Positions 10,995 through 22,366 of a stretch of 64,000 nucleotides of DNA are shown piece after piece. This DNA is from Cryptomeria japonica. Its lineage: Eukaryota > Streptophyta > Pinopsida > Cupressales > Cupressaceae. Position 1 is the first letter of the stretch, and each line of letters begins with the position of its first letter. The notes under the pieces are model-generated. The model ran no database searches, had not been told where the DNA came from, and saw only the letters and a program-made list of their open reading frames with translations. The stretch spans positions 547,242,488 through 547,306,487 of the forward strand of contig NC_081412.1 of NCBI RefSeq assembly GCF_030272615.1, written 5' to 3'. A program made the translations under genes and the position numbers.

Positions 10995-13900
10995 CCTTTC
11001 TCAATAAGGTATGAAAATCATTTGTGTTCTGCATTTGTTACTTGCTGCTGGACTTTTGTTTATGTTATCCCTAGATAGGTGTCTTTCTTGTTGCTAGCCG
11101 TCGTCCGATTATACAACTGTGAAGGTGAGTCTTTCCTTATTTTCTCCAGTGTTTTCCCTTGCATTTTCTCTCATACAGAAGGTTTCACTGCAATCAAATT
11201 TAGGTTTCTTGTTTTGAAGTTATGAAGTCTACCCTGCATTTGTTTGGAAACGTCTTTAGCTTGGCATCCACAAAAGCCATAGTTAGTGATACTGACTTGA
11301 AAGGAGAGAACCTTGAAGATTTGAAAGAAAGGGTGTTCAAGGGTATTGATAAGTCTTTTTGTATAGAGATTTTCAGTAGTGGACTTTTAGAAGCCGTAGC
11401 CTTTCCTCTAGCAATTCCTTGTCCAGAGTTGGTTTGGGAGTGTATTGCTAGATATGACCCAGTATCTGAAACTATTAAGAGAGATAATGGCAAAACCCTT
11501 CTTGCCATTAACCATGAGGTGATTGCTTCAGTTTTCAAGATACCGGATTACCAGTTTTCTAATTTCTCTCCTGCCCAGTCAATCAGTGAGTTCAATGCAG
11601 ACAGAGCTGGACACCGAATTAATGTGGCAAAATTCTGGTTGAAGGTCCCTCAGAGAGGTGGTTCTAGGTTACCCAAAAATCCTAACAAGAACCACATGTT
11701 GCCACATGTCCATGATGTGATGCTTCTGTTGCATCGAGTCAGAGGTTCTGCCGAAGCTTATAGCTTTGATGATTGGATTTATTACTATGAGAAATTAGTT
11801 CTGGAAGGAAAACAATATTTGGATTGGGCAGAGTTAATTGCTGATTCAATGAGAGAGCAGTTGAGTCTAGCCAAGCAGTTTCAACAAAACTTCTTCATGT
11901 CCTCATATCTCTTGTATTGTCTAGCTTGTGTTAAAGAGTTAACGGGTATACCAAAGCTGCCCACTGAGGAGGATGTTCCTGTGTATGAGTTCTATCCTAT
12001 GCTGCAAAAAGACAATGCCCTAAAAGATTTTGGAAGGATACATAATGCATTCCTGGGTGATGTGTCATGAACTAAAGGGTACAAAGGCTAAATGGATTTT
12101 AGATAATGCACAGACCTTGATTAAGAAGTTCAGTAGTTTTTACATCCAATTCCCACACTTTTGCTATATACAGGTAGGAGGCTTTGAAGAGGAACCCTTC
12201 AAGCTTCCCCACTTCTGTTCTAATTGTTTGGTTCTAGCAGAAGTATGCAGGCAACTAACCTCTATGATCAAGATGGCATAGCCTAAGGACATGTGGGAAG
12301 GTCATTTTCCAGTACAATTGGGAGTGTTGTCTTGTAATTCAATGTCTGATGCACTAAGTATAGGAGCAGACCTTAGGAATTTTAATTTCTCTCTGTATTC
12401 TGAAAGGAAAGGGTTTGATAGTAAGGTATTTTCTTGGAGCCTTGGCTTAATGCCTTATCTTCCCATGCCACAATTAGAAAATTTTTGGGAAGACTATATA
12501 GATGAACTTGAAGTTTTCAAAAGGGAAAACATGAGATTGGTGCTAGAATAGGTTATCTCTTTGCAAATAAAGTTAGACATTAAAGGGCTTGAAGAGGATT
12601 ATCTTGAATTGTTTGAACCATGATATTTAGCCCATGCAGAGATTGAAATGCTCCCAATTAATTGGGATGAGGAGGAAAATGATGACATACAATTGAGGAC
12701 CAAACAATTTCTAGAAAGAACCGTGGCATGGGTGGCTAAAAATAAAGCAATAAAGTCAGGCACCAAGTCCCTTTCTGCAAGAAATAATAAGGATCATCTA
12801 TCTTCACCAAAACATCCTTCTAACAGTGCTCCTGTTTGTGCAGGTAAGGATACCAAGTCATCTTAGCCTAGACACAGGTCTAGCCCAACTCTGGATTTTA
12901 GTACCCCTCGGCATACTCGATCACGTAGTGTCGCCCAGAGGAAGATGGACCAGGTCAAGGATATGGGAGTAAAAGGCGTCATGCTTGAGGCTCAGATTTT
13001 TGAAATTGAAGATTTGGATGGTGAAGTTGCTTGTTGTCTAGACTCCCAAACAGTGACTGTGGTAATGATGCCACCACCAAAAATGATTGAAGGAACCACT
13101 CTTTCTGCTGTGACCCCTAAATGGTTAACAACCTCAATGAAAAAGAAATGGATCTTTCTTCCTGTGACCATTCCAATTCAGGAAATGGTTGCTAAGTACT
13201 CCGAGGAGAATCCAAAGTTGAAAAGGTTCAAGACCACCGCTCACCTAAACAATGACGAAGAAACTGGAAAGTGGATGGCCAAAATTGCCTCATACAAGCC
13301 GAAAGATGAAAACAAAGAGGCTGGTCCTGATGATTTTGAGATCACAAAAGTAGAGTTCAGAAAGATGAGCAGAGATACAGATAACCATTTTTTCCAAGTA
13401 TCAGCAAAGAAAATGCTTACCCACTCAGAGAAGGATGGACGGGAGAAAAGAGAACTTCAAAGACACATAAGTGTTTTGGCTCAGTTCATCGATAGTATCG
13501 GTTGCCTTGGAGAAATTCCAATATCCCATGCCACTGAGAATTTCGACCCAACTTCTTTGGAAAACAAGAAGTTGATGAACCAAGTTCAACAGGCTAAGAG
13601 CATCGCTGAATCGGTTGAGAAGTGGATTGAACAATTAATCAAAGATGGTGAAAAGTACATTACCAACTCTCAAAAATTGTGTGATGAAGTACAGAGCCTG
13701 ATTTCTAAAATCCAAAACCAGCTTGTACCATGGGAGAAAGAAGAGCACAAATGGAAAAATGTCCTGCCTCTATTTGCCAAAATCAAAGAATATGGGACTA
13801 CCAAGTTTCTGAGAGAACATTCAATTAAGCTGGTGGCTGATGAATTTCAACTTTTTGTGCTGAAGAAAACTATCATGTGGTGAGTTCTTACCTTTCAGTC

Positions 13901-15247
13901 AATGATTACGGATGTAAGAACCTCTGTCTATGAACTCCAGGATTTGCAAAGTAGTATAGTCAAGGATAATAAAGTGGTTAATCCCGATCATGACTGGGAG
14001 TTAGGAATCTACGGGTCAAGCACACAGGAAGCAATCAAATCTTTCCAGTTGAGCATGGAGAAGATCATAGTCAAGAGTAGCTTCAGGCCAGAGGATATAA
14101 CCAAGGTGGCTAGGATCGAATCTATGGTTTTCATTGGGAATGATCAACTGCCGAAACACTCAGAGAAGATGGTGCAACATAAGTGGAATAAAGAGGTGGA
14201 AAAGGCAAAACTCAATGCAATGAAAGTCTTGAGCCAATCCATGGTTCAAGAACTCACAATTGCTCATGATACCCACGAAGACGGAGAAGACGACAATAAT
14301 GGAATATGACATAATGCATCAATTTAGGACTAGTTTCCTTTATTTTTTAAACATTTTTCATAGTTATGCAAAAACTTTGGGACATCTATCCCAAAATACT
14401 TTTGTCAGTTTTGTAACTTTTTTATCGGGGAGTGGTCGAGTTTTTAGGGAGACCTTCCCCATTTAGACTATAAATTAAGTAAAACAGATGGTAGAAGGGT
14501 TAGATTTTAGTAACTAATTTTGTGAACTTCGACTGAAGTTTTTTTTTTGTTTTAGTATTTTCTATTCTTAATCAATGGAAGAATCAGAATATTGGGATCT
14601 GTTTTGGAAAAAGATTGGCAAATGTATTTTTGTGCCTTTGTTGCATAAGGATATATATATGAAATCTGATCATATTATTTTTGGGGAGAAGAAAGATCTG
14701 TGTATTTTGAATCCGAATAGATAACATGTCTTTGCATATGTTCATCCGATCAAGTAACAGTAATTGATCATTTCATTGCAGTATTTCATTATTCCTTTGA
14801 TGTTCTTTCCTTTGAATGTGTTGTTTACTCTAGAAAAGATTCATGATTGAGGGTGGATTTATTTTCCTTGAATATGTTCATCTTTTATTAGTTTTGGTGG
14901 AAGAAGTATATTGAACTTTGTTTTAGTTGTTGTAGTTACATGCTTTGAAAATTAAGGAAATAGCTTTCATTGTTTATGAGACATGAGAAAAGTTGCAGCC
15001 TTTCATCCAAGAATGAAATAGGCGGCCTTACACGCTTTTTGGTTAAAATCTTTCATTCAGATATAAATAAAAATAAAACACATTTCATGAAAAACCTTGA
15101 TAGGGAGCTGTACCTATGCAAAAATTTAGAGGGAAGTGATTTGAACAACACTTACCCAACTGTTTAGTGAATCATTTGCTCTTAGAATAAGGTAACAGAG
15201 TTTAAGATTAATCATTTCAAAACAAAGAGCAAATCTGTTCACTAACA
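10995..15247 (+). repeat. 3' LTR of gypsy 1 (supported part)
   Basis: Direct repeat of 1-4255. It contains the second copy of the long ORF and ends at ...CACTAACA. The next base begins copia-type LTR sequence that is otherwise seen uninterrupted from 39031, which confirms the edge. The true left edge may be as far left as 10281. Confidence 0.9.
11222..14309 (+). pseudogene. LTR-embedded long ORF, copy 2 (better preserved)
   Basis: The first 282 codons are open from the ATG at 11222; a 2-base deletion near 12061 then shifts the frame. The rest continues to TGA at 14307, with stops at 12279, 12549, 12621, 12864 and 13878. Only the 12549 stop is shared with copy 1. The product has an N-terminal globular part, a Ser/Lys/Pro-rich linker and a 312-codon open C-terminal block (12945-13883) with coiled-coil-like segments (ENKKLMNQVQQAKSIAESVE). 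No signal peptide, transmembrane segment or enzyme motif is obvious. The N-terminal pattern of hydrophobic helices ending ...SSYLLYCLACVKELTGIP is reminiscent of plant transposon-associated proteins of unknown role; that resemblance is weak. Confidence 0.8.
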
Positions 15248-15761
15248 AAACCCTTGATCATAAACAATCAGGTCGGCCACCAGACAATAAACCGATTACA
15301 TAATTACAAAACATGTTGGTCTTAGACCAAATAAGTAATAACGACAGATAATACATCCCAGAAATACAACAATAGGTCCTATCCACACGTTACAATAATG
15401 TCGGTCCATAACCTAGATCAACCAGGATGACATGCTTCAACAATGATCTCCAAATGCCAAGTCTCAAACATGATTACGAACACCATCTGAAGTTTACCAA
15501 CACCATTTATGCAATTCATCAAAGATCTCCACCAAAAGATCTATCTTTGAAACCCTCGCCAAAACTAGAAACCAATCTTCTAAGCAAGCAGGATAGTATC
15601 CAATCACCAAAGAAAAACCAATTGATCAAGTATGAGTATAAGAATTATGAACAATCCAATTCCATCACCAGATTATATTGGAGCCTATTGGATCATGTCG
15701 GATCCAAGTTAACCAAAAACCACTCAACCTACCAGAACCAGAAGGGTGTCAGTAAAGAATC

Positions 15762-16193
15762 TGTTGGTGTAAATAGTTGTTCATCATGGATATTATTACA
15801 CCTTAAGTTTACTTAGTAAATGCATTTTATAGTAGTTTGGGTATGAGACACTTGGGTGTTTGTGCCACATTGGGATAGTGTGTGTAGGAGAATTTCCACC
15901 TTTTATGGTGTGATCTTGTTTTTACACTCCACATTCAGTGGGTGATCCACCTCATGTGGAATATTATATTGTTTCTCCTATCTACCCTTGTTTCTTATTG
16001 AACCACATGTCATGTTTATGTGCTCACATATCCATAAGCCTTGCCTATATAAGCAGGCTCATCTACATTGTATGCAATTGAACGATTAATGATCCAGTTG
16101 ATCATATTTTTCATCTTGATAGAATATAGTTTATTTCTATCATCTATTTTGTTCTCTCTTATTTGTGCTTTCCATTGCCTCTTGATCTTGGCA
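15762..16193 (+). repeat. 5' LTR of TRIM-like element
   Basis: About 432 bp, TGTTGG...TTGGCA, near-identical to 17030-17465 with a few substitutions and a small indel near the start. Confidence 0.85.
16046..16053 (+). promoter_or_regulatory. TATA box candidate in TRIM 5' LTR
   Basis: TATATAAG, conserved at the same place in the other LTR (17318-17325). It is a plausible core promoter for the element's RNA. Confidence 0.5.
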
Positions 16194-17029
16194 AAATCTC
16201 ACATGGTATCAGAGCAGGTCCATATCTCACATGGTATCAGAGCTACTATAGGTGGTACCTACGGGTACCGCAAAGTACTATGGTAACTGCAGGCCACCTG
16301 CGGTGGTCCCGATAGGGATATCAGGGCCCCTTCCCATGAGGGGGGGTTACTATAATAAAGTGCCACACCTCTTTGTATCTTGTCATTGTGGACATATTTG
16401 ATGTAATCCTCTTGTACACGTAGATTAGGAATATCTTGTGAGACTTGGTGCATGGCTCCAGTTGAGACTTAGATTGTACACATTTGTGCATGGCCCTCAT
16501 GAGACTTGGATTGTACCACTATTTCTGCTATTTCTGAGTATCTAGATGATGATTATAGTAGGTTGTCTCCATGCTTGATCCTCATTTTGTTGCAGCGAGT
16601 GATTCATCGTCATTGACTTGGTACCTAGTTTTGTCACACTTTGACATTATTGGTGCAACATTGGCTCTCTTTCTTCCTTATGGGGAGGTATTTTGGTCAT
16701 CATCATTGGAACATCTTTGCAAGAGATTCGACATTGAGGGGGGGCTTCATGGTCTCTTCTTCTCTCTTATGGAGGGGACACAGTTTTGTTCTTCTCATAC
16801 ATCATTGAGAGCATTGTGTGCTTTCATCATCTCTCTTTTGGGGGAGGGTTTTTTCCCATTGGGTTTTTCTCTCTTTCCCTGCTTTGTGAGAGATTTCATT
16901 GCATTGGTTTTCATACATTTTCATTTGTTCATGGGTACCTAACACGGCCTTTTAGCTGGAACCTATCTTGCATTGCTTAGTTGCATTGTAGACTTAAGTG
17001 CATTCCCCTAAGTTGCACTTAAGGGGGGG
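16194..17029 (+). other. TRIM interior with duplicated primer binding site
   Basis: ATCTCACATGGTATCAGAGC occurs twice, at 16196 and 16224, so the primer site is present in two copies 28 bp apart. The remaining 780 bp have no recognisable domain; an open frame at 16571-16942 reads as a Phe/Leu/Ser-rich string and I do not consider it a gene. A G-rich polypurine tract ends the interior at 17021-17029. Confidence 0.75.
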
Positions 17030-17465
17030 TGTTGGTGTAAATAATTATTCATCATGGATATTATTACACCTTACTTAAGTTTACTTAGTAAATGCATTTT
17101 ATAGTAGTTTGGGTATGAGACACTTGGGTGTTTGTGCCACATTGGGATAGTGTGTGTAGGAGAATTTCCACCTTTTATGGTGTGATCTTGTTTTTACACT
17201 CCACATTCAGTGGGTGATCCACCTCATGTGGAATATTATATTGTTTCTCCTACCTACCCTTGTTTCTTATTGAACCACATGTCATGTTTATGTGCTCACA
17301 TATCCATAAGCCTTGCCTATATAAGTAGGCTCATCTACATTGTATGTAATTGAATGATTAATGATCCAGTTGATCATATTTTTCATCTTGATAGAATATA
17401 GTTTATTTCTATCATCTATTTTGTTCTCTCTTATTTGTGCTTTCCATTGCCTCTTGATCTTGGCA
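17030..17465 (+). repeat. 3' LTR of TRIM-like element
   Basis: About 436 bp, direct copy of 15762-16193. It ends TTGGCA and the copia LTR resumes directly with GATAGTGTTGAC. Confidence 0.85.
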
Positions 17466-17534
17466 ATGGATAGTGTTGACATCAATGACAAAACATCAAT
17501 GCAACACATAATCAATTCCACCAAATGGCCAACA

Positions 17535-17696
17535 ATCTCCCCCTTTGGCATTGATGGCAACACTAGATGTGAAAAACATCTAAGTACCAAAAAAATGTCA
17601 AATAAGTCTCCCCCTGTGGAAGACAACCAACAATCTCCTGCATACACTAATACATTTGGTCTAGATTTCTGACAGAGAAGGTATATTGTGACCAAA
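17535..17696 (-). other. Copia-type polypurine tract and 3' UTR remnant
   Basis: On the minus strand this reads as a 3' UTR with two G-runs (GGGGGAGACTTATTTGAC and AAAGGGGGAGAT) ending at the LTR. The last G-run is the primer for plus-strand synthesis. The same layout occurs before the 3' LTR of element A at 33502-33513. Confidence 0.7.
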
Positions 17697-18340
17697 TTTG
17701 TTTTTGTTCTTTTAAATGCCCGAATTCGTCAGAATTCCAACTATAATTTGACATTTGGTTTTGACAGAGAAGGAATTGGCATTGAAATTTGTGTTTTTTT
17801 AGAAAAAGTGCCCGCGTTCATCGAAATTCCGATGACTGTAGGCATTACTTAAAAAAAAAGACCAAGTCATTTGATAAACATTATTCCTGCCTCTTCATCC
17901 CGTCGACCTTTTCCATCACAAAAATATTGGGGCATTACTGCAAGGAGGGAAACATTTTTGGATTGGGGTGCCGCCAAGATCTGGTTGAAAAAAAAAGATA
18001 GGGCAAAATCAACCAATTCATTATCATACATATTGTGTTGAAAAATATTATTTTCTTTTCAAATATCTAGATTCAAAGTTTATTATACATTTATCGGATT
18101 AATTTCCAATAGCAGAGATGGTGATAGGTTTCTGTAATATGATATGATTGATTTAAAGGAAGAATTTCTTACAATACCTAAACCCTTGAACAATCCTACA
18201 ATCATGTATTAATTAAATCACTGTATTTTTTTCACATAGATAAGTACTAACCAAAGGGGGTTAGTTCCCTTATGACAAAAATAAACCCAACCAGACATAG
18301 GTCCATACATCCAATCCTATAGTTATACCTATAAGGGAAC
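17697..18340. other. Unassigned AT-rich sequence
   Basis: No gene or repeat edge recognised. A loose motif (GAATTCGTCAGAATTCC and TTTTGACAGAGAAGGAATTGG) is repeated once near 17670-17790. It may be decayed transposon UTR. Confidence 0.4.
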
Positions 18341-18862
18341 TTACAGAGCCTGGAGGATGATGGTTAGGTGCACTCCAATTTCCATTACTTTGCCCACAGC
18401 GGCCCTCGTGAGCCAATAGACATCTCTATCCAATAGCCTTTGGAAGGGGGAAAAATTCCTATTGATGAATCCAATCTGGTAGACTTCCCAGGCATCTTCT
18501 ATTAGGGATTTCAACATTTCCTTCTCTGCCTTGGCATGATCTCTTTCCTCATCTTCAAGGTCCTGGTCATCTTCTGAATCTAAGGAAACATAGTTATCCG
18601 AGTTGAAGTAACTACCCAACTGGCTAACCCACATGTCTGCATCCAGATTCAAAATCTCATTAGCAATGGCCTGCCCATCCATCATGTGGATAAAACCATC
18701 TCTCCTCTGGATGCATAATTCCTTCAACCCTAGGATATCTATCATTGGGAAAATCATTGCCTCATAAATGAAACCGTCACACAAGTGTCTACCTCCGCCA
18801 AGGATGGATGCTACCAATCTCCAAACTGCATCGAGGATACTCAATCCAAAATGATGAACCAT
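18341..18862 (-). CDS. Uncharacterised ORF, 173 codons
   Basis: An intact frame with a start at 18862 and a stop at 18341, long for such AT-rich DNA. I do not recognise the family. The product has a hydrophobic N-terminal third (GLSILDAVWRLVASILGGG), an acidic patch (SLDSEDDQDLEDEERDHAK) and a mixed helical C-terminus. No repeat copy of it exists elsewhere in the window. It may be a gene fragment, a transposon accessory ORF or a chance frame; flanks give no promoter or splice evidence. Confidence 0.35.
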   Translation of the reverse strand: MVHHFGLSILDAVWRLVASILGGGRHLCDGFIYEAMIFPMIDILGLKELCIQRRDGFIHMMDGQAIANEILNLDADMWVSQLGSYFNSDNYVSLDSEDDQDLEDEERDHAKAEKEMLKSLIEDAWEVYQIGFINRNFSPFQRLLDRDVYWLTRAAVGKVMEIGVHLTIILQAL

Positions 18863-19560
18863 CTATGCACCTCAAGACTCAAATACTTTCTCCCTTCATC
18901 ATGATAACCCTTATACAATGATCAACTTGTGAAGCCCTGAGTAACGTATGAAATCAATAAGACCCATTTGCATCATCCAGTCTGCTTACTATCCTTGATA
19001 TCTCTGTAAAAGTAAATGTGTATGAGGTTAAGGTTTAGGATATGATGTAGGAAAGTGAAGGAGGTTAAGATAGGGGATATGAAAGGTAGATGGAAGGTAA
19101 TAATAGTGGGAAGCGAGGTAAAGGTTATGAGGTGTGGGTTAGAAAATAGGGTGTAGGAAATGGAAGGAAGGGGCATCCATGTCGTAGTGCTACAAGAGGA
19201 GCACATTCACATGAGGGACAAGAAGAGTCATATCACTTTGAGATATTTCACCAAGATGAGTAGCCCAAGTATGGACCTCAAATCTTACAAGCCTTATAGA
19301 ATTTGATAGGCATGATACATGATAGGTTTTCACCCACAACAGAGATACCTCATGAGGATCCACTTGTAGTAGAGGAGCATATACTTGCATCTTGGGTGCT
19401 TATTAGAAGTTCACTTTGAATTTAGGAAATACACATAGAGGAGATAAAATATTGATCAATACACATTACCTAGCCTCATCATGCATACATACAAGAGGTA
19501 AAGACTATAGAAAGCACATATCATGAGCCAAAGGATCATATTCGAGAGCTGCTTCATCTC
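18863..19560. other. No gene seen
   Basis: Low-complexity purine-rich stretch at 19020-19170 (GAAGGTAATAATAGTGGG-like) and otherwise featureless sequence. It may be the 5' part of the decayed gypsy whose gag follows. Confidence 0.35.
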
Positions 19561-19569
19561 CAATCTGCT

Positions 19570-20110
19570 ACATTTTTAAGATCCACAAATGGGGTTGAGG
19601 CTAAGTCTTGGTTACTTATCTTGGACTTATGTTTTTGGTTGCATCTATATGTGAGAAACCTAAAGGCATAATTTGCAATGCAATTTTTGAGAGGACTTGC
19701 TTCCACCTTGTGTTACTGGGAGGATAAAATGCACCAACTCACATTGGAAACCCTCTCATGGGATACCACTTTGGAGTGCTTCAAAGTGTGTTCTATTTCA
19801 AAATATTTTTGACAGAGATGCATAGATAAGTTTCACAATTTACATAATGAGGTTTCGTAGTGGCTCAACATGAGAGAGTTTTTGGATTTCTTGTAGTTTG
19901 TAGATTACATTCAAGACAAGTTACTTGTCAATTATTTCATTAGGAGTGGAAAGCCCAAAATTTGTACATGGGAGGACATAAGAGGCATGAGAGAAGTTTG
20001 TAACCTTGATCAAGGGACTAAAGAGTCCATATGCCTCCCCATCCTTCAAAGGATAATTTATACTTACTATAGGATTTCAAAGAAAAACCCAATAGTATCA
20101 ATATTAGGGA
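19570..20110 (+). pseudogene. Decayed gypsy gag fragment
   Basis: Conceptual translation gives a Ty3 gag-like string: NGVEAKSWLLILDLCFWLH, then KA..FAMQFLRGLASTLCYWED, then SWDTTLECFKVCSISKYF and a VDYIQDKLLVNYFIRS ending. The spacing matches plant gypsy capsid proteins (A-x-x-WL ... L-x-GxA-x-x-W-ED ... W-x-x-F ... RF). Several stops (near 19668, 19811, 19858) show it is dead. No RT or integrase follows, so only a fragment remains. Confidence 0.55.
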
Positions 20111-21264
20111 CAAAGGTCTAGAGCATAGTAGGGGCCATAGGGTAGTCACGTGTGACCATCATCAACACAAGGATATTTTAGGTATGAGAGACTATAGGTC
20201 TATCAAGCTAGGCCTTCTATGACTCAACAACCTTTTACGGGAGAATCTAGTGTTTCTAGTAGTTAGGATCTTCTAATTATGATGGGGCCTAGCCAACATA
20301 GGGTTATATGAGAGGCACGTGTTATGTATCTGTTAGTATCAGACAAAGAGTGCCCACAAGGTTTTAGAGTAGGTGGACACCATCCTAGAATGTCAAAGTA
20401 GATAGTTGATATGTGGGCCTTTACCCTCCCAACCACTCAACATATACCACCATGGGTCTTTACCCTCCCAACCACCCAAAGGTCAAAGGAAGATTCACTG
20501 TTGCAACACTCACTTTTTGTGACAGTCTCAAGCACTTAGGACAGTCACTCCTTTCATGGCCATTCTTCTTCACAACACTCTCTAAAATTAATTATGATGA
20601 TAGTGTAAAGACCCACATATCAACTATAAAAAATGAGAGAAGAAACAATCATGTTCTTTTGGTACTTTGTGATTTCTAAACCATGTTTCAATCTTTCTTA
20701 TCTTATGTGAAAGAATATTAGCATGATGCCTTTAAGTACACAACCTTAGATACACAATTCAAAATTTATGACATCATACCAATGGATAACAATTAGATCT
20801 AGGAATCATCAACCTTGAAAAAAAATATGAATTTAAACAACTAAAATTTGGACCATGTCCATTATCTAGCCTAAGGATAAAATCATATATGTGATTCTTA
20901 TATGATAAAAAAACTAGCACATACAAATTTTTAAATCTTGCAAGATCAAACTACAAAAGGTCAAAAGGTAGTAATCTTATGTCTAAGACTTTTTTTGTGG
21001 AAGTTAGGGTGGTTGTCACCTATGTTGCATTTACTCAATGAAATTTGTAGCAATTTGTTGAATCTTTACACCTCAAATTAATCATTGATAGTGTTGAGTT
21101 TGTTGATGATAAGTGATGAATTCAGGGTAGAAATAAATACTAGCTCCCTCATCTTGTGTCTATGTCTATTTGGCTTGTCGTACACTAGGTTATCCTAAAG
21201 CAAGACACATGTCAAAGTTCATATAAGAGTGTATGTGAGTGTAGTGTGTTTGCTATGTAGAATA
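20111..21264. other. No gene seen; one short tandem duplication
   Basis: CTTTACCCTCCCAACCAC occurs twice, about 40 bp apart, between 20415 and 20480. No domain is recognised in the rest. It may be the remainder of the gag fossil upstream. Confidence 0.35.
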
Positions 21265-22366
21265 TTTTTTTTTAAAAGATTGATTACCAAACTAAAATCA
21301 GAGTACAAAGTAAGGTTACAATAATAGTGACAAAGTTGATTACTCCATCAAATCCCCAACCAGGCTAAATTGCCTTAAAATTAGAAGAAGAAAAAAGAAT
21401 CAGTTTATACCATTTAGAGCCTTGAGCCAACATCAAATTACATCAATATTATATCATCTATTGACAACATATTCAAAAAGATAGATTGTAATAGCTTATT
21501 AAGATTCATTGTCACTATCATTATGTGGACTCTCCTCTTTCTCTTCATTCTCCCCATCTTCATTATTAGCTTCTTTGTCTTTTCCTTTGTCATTATTCTT
21601 AGGTTCAATTCTACTAATTTGGAAATTATCAAATTCTCTTCCAAGGGGCACAAAGATCCTCTCTCAACAAGAGAAATCAAAGTTTTGGTGAGCCATTTGT
21701 AGGTGTCTTATAGCTTCACCCCTCTTTAATTGATATTGGTGTTCTTTTTGGTATTTATTGTAAAAATCTATATACTCTTCCTATAATTTCTTCCCTATCT
21801 TTCTTAGATCTTGGGGTCAATGGGCAACATCCTAAATGTCTTCTTTATATATTGAAGAGGTACCTTCCTCCAATATCTTCATGAATCTTCTTGTTGGCAT
21901 CTTCAATGTAAATGATACCTATTCAATAATAATTAGCATTTTGACTCTAAGATTACACTCAATAAGAACCCTCCCTTTACCTTGGAACACATTCTCATTC
22001 ATTCTCTTCCAAAGAAACCATATAATTTCAATAGATAATAAAATCCAAAAATAGTTAGACTTTATACTCAGATTGCAGACATACCTGACAATAATTTCAA
22101 ACCATGAGAAATTATCAACAATATTCCCATCTTAAATGTTATAAAGATTGACAATCATGAATTTTCTCCTGATTAATATCTGCCATGGTTCATTCCCTTC
22201 TAAAGCCTTGACAATCCATTTGATTTCTAAGGAAATACCTTGTTTCATGAGGTCTTTGATCCCCAATCTACCTACGTCCTTACTCAAGCAGCACCATTTC
22301 CATTTAACAACATGCATCCTTTTCTTACCTCTTCCATCTAACCACAAAATTGCACCAATGATAATG
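21265..22366 (-). mobile_element. LINE 3' end fragment (5'-truncated)
   Basis: On the minus strand 22366-22132 encodes GRGKKRMHVVKWKWCCLSKD then GGLGIKDL-like VGRLGIKDLMKQGISLEIKW and NEPWQILIRRKF, the region after the RT of plant L1-type LINE ORF2 proteins. A decayed acidic C-terminus ends near 21504, followed by a 3' UTR and a poly(A)-like run (T9 on the plus strand at 21265-21273). 5' truncation and a poly(A) end are typical of LINE insertion. The truncated end abuts the DRM inverted-repeat arm. Confidence 0.7.

Larger units (their letters stand above)
1..15247 (+). mobile_element. Ty3/gypsy element 1 with giant LTRs (5' end outside window)
   Basis: Two direct copies of a >4.25-kb sequence (1-4255 and 10995-15247) flank an interior with gag, protease, RNase H, RT, RNase H and integrase remnants in gypsy order (integrase last). 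The LTR 3' end is set where the copies diverge: both read CTGTTCACTAACA, then the left copy runs into a primer site and the right copy into unrelated host sequence. Most of gag-pol is in one reading frame, broken by stops and a few frameshifts. LTRs differ by roughly 5-6% by eye in a sampled stretch, so the insertion is not recent. Long LTRs, the TGGCGACTCTGCTGGGGA-type primer site and two RNase H domains point to the Tat/Ogre side of Ty3/gypsy (inference). The target duplication cannot be checked because the 5' edge is outside the window. Confidence 0.9.
15762..17465 (+). mobile_element. TRIM-like non-autonomous LTR element (1.7 kb)
   Basis: Two near-identical LTRs (15762-16193 and 17030-17465) flank an 836-bp interior with no gag or pol. 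An initiator-Met-type primer site (TGGTATCAGAGC) follows the left LTR and a polypurine tract (AAGGGGGGG) precedes the right LTR. LTRs begin TGTTGGTG and end TTGGCA. It is inserted in a copia-type LTR. Flanks GAATC and ATGGA do not form a convincing target duplication. It must depend on proteins of another element. Confidence 0.85.
15248..17534 (-). repeat. Copia B-family LTR, 3' LTR type, truncated by gypsy 1 and split by a TRIM
   Basis: 15248-15761 matches 39031-39560 and 17466-17534 matches 39573-39642, with roughly 10% divergence by eye. It ends GGCCAACA and is followed by the reverse complement of a polypurine tract (ATCTCCCCCTTTGGCATTG), so this is the 3' LTR of a minus-strand element whose body lies to the right. 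It may be the 3' LTR of element B itself, separated from it by later insertions. Confidence 0.8.

Noticed and set aside
16571-16942. 123-codon open frame in the TRIM interior
   Set aside because: Phe/Leu/Ser-rich string without a domain, in a short non-autonomous element; overlapping frames are equally open.
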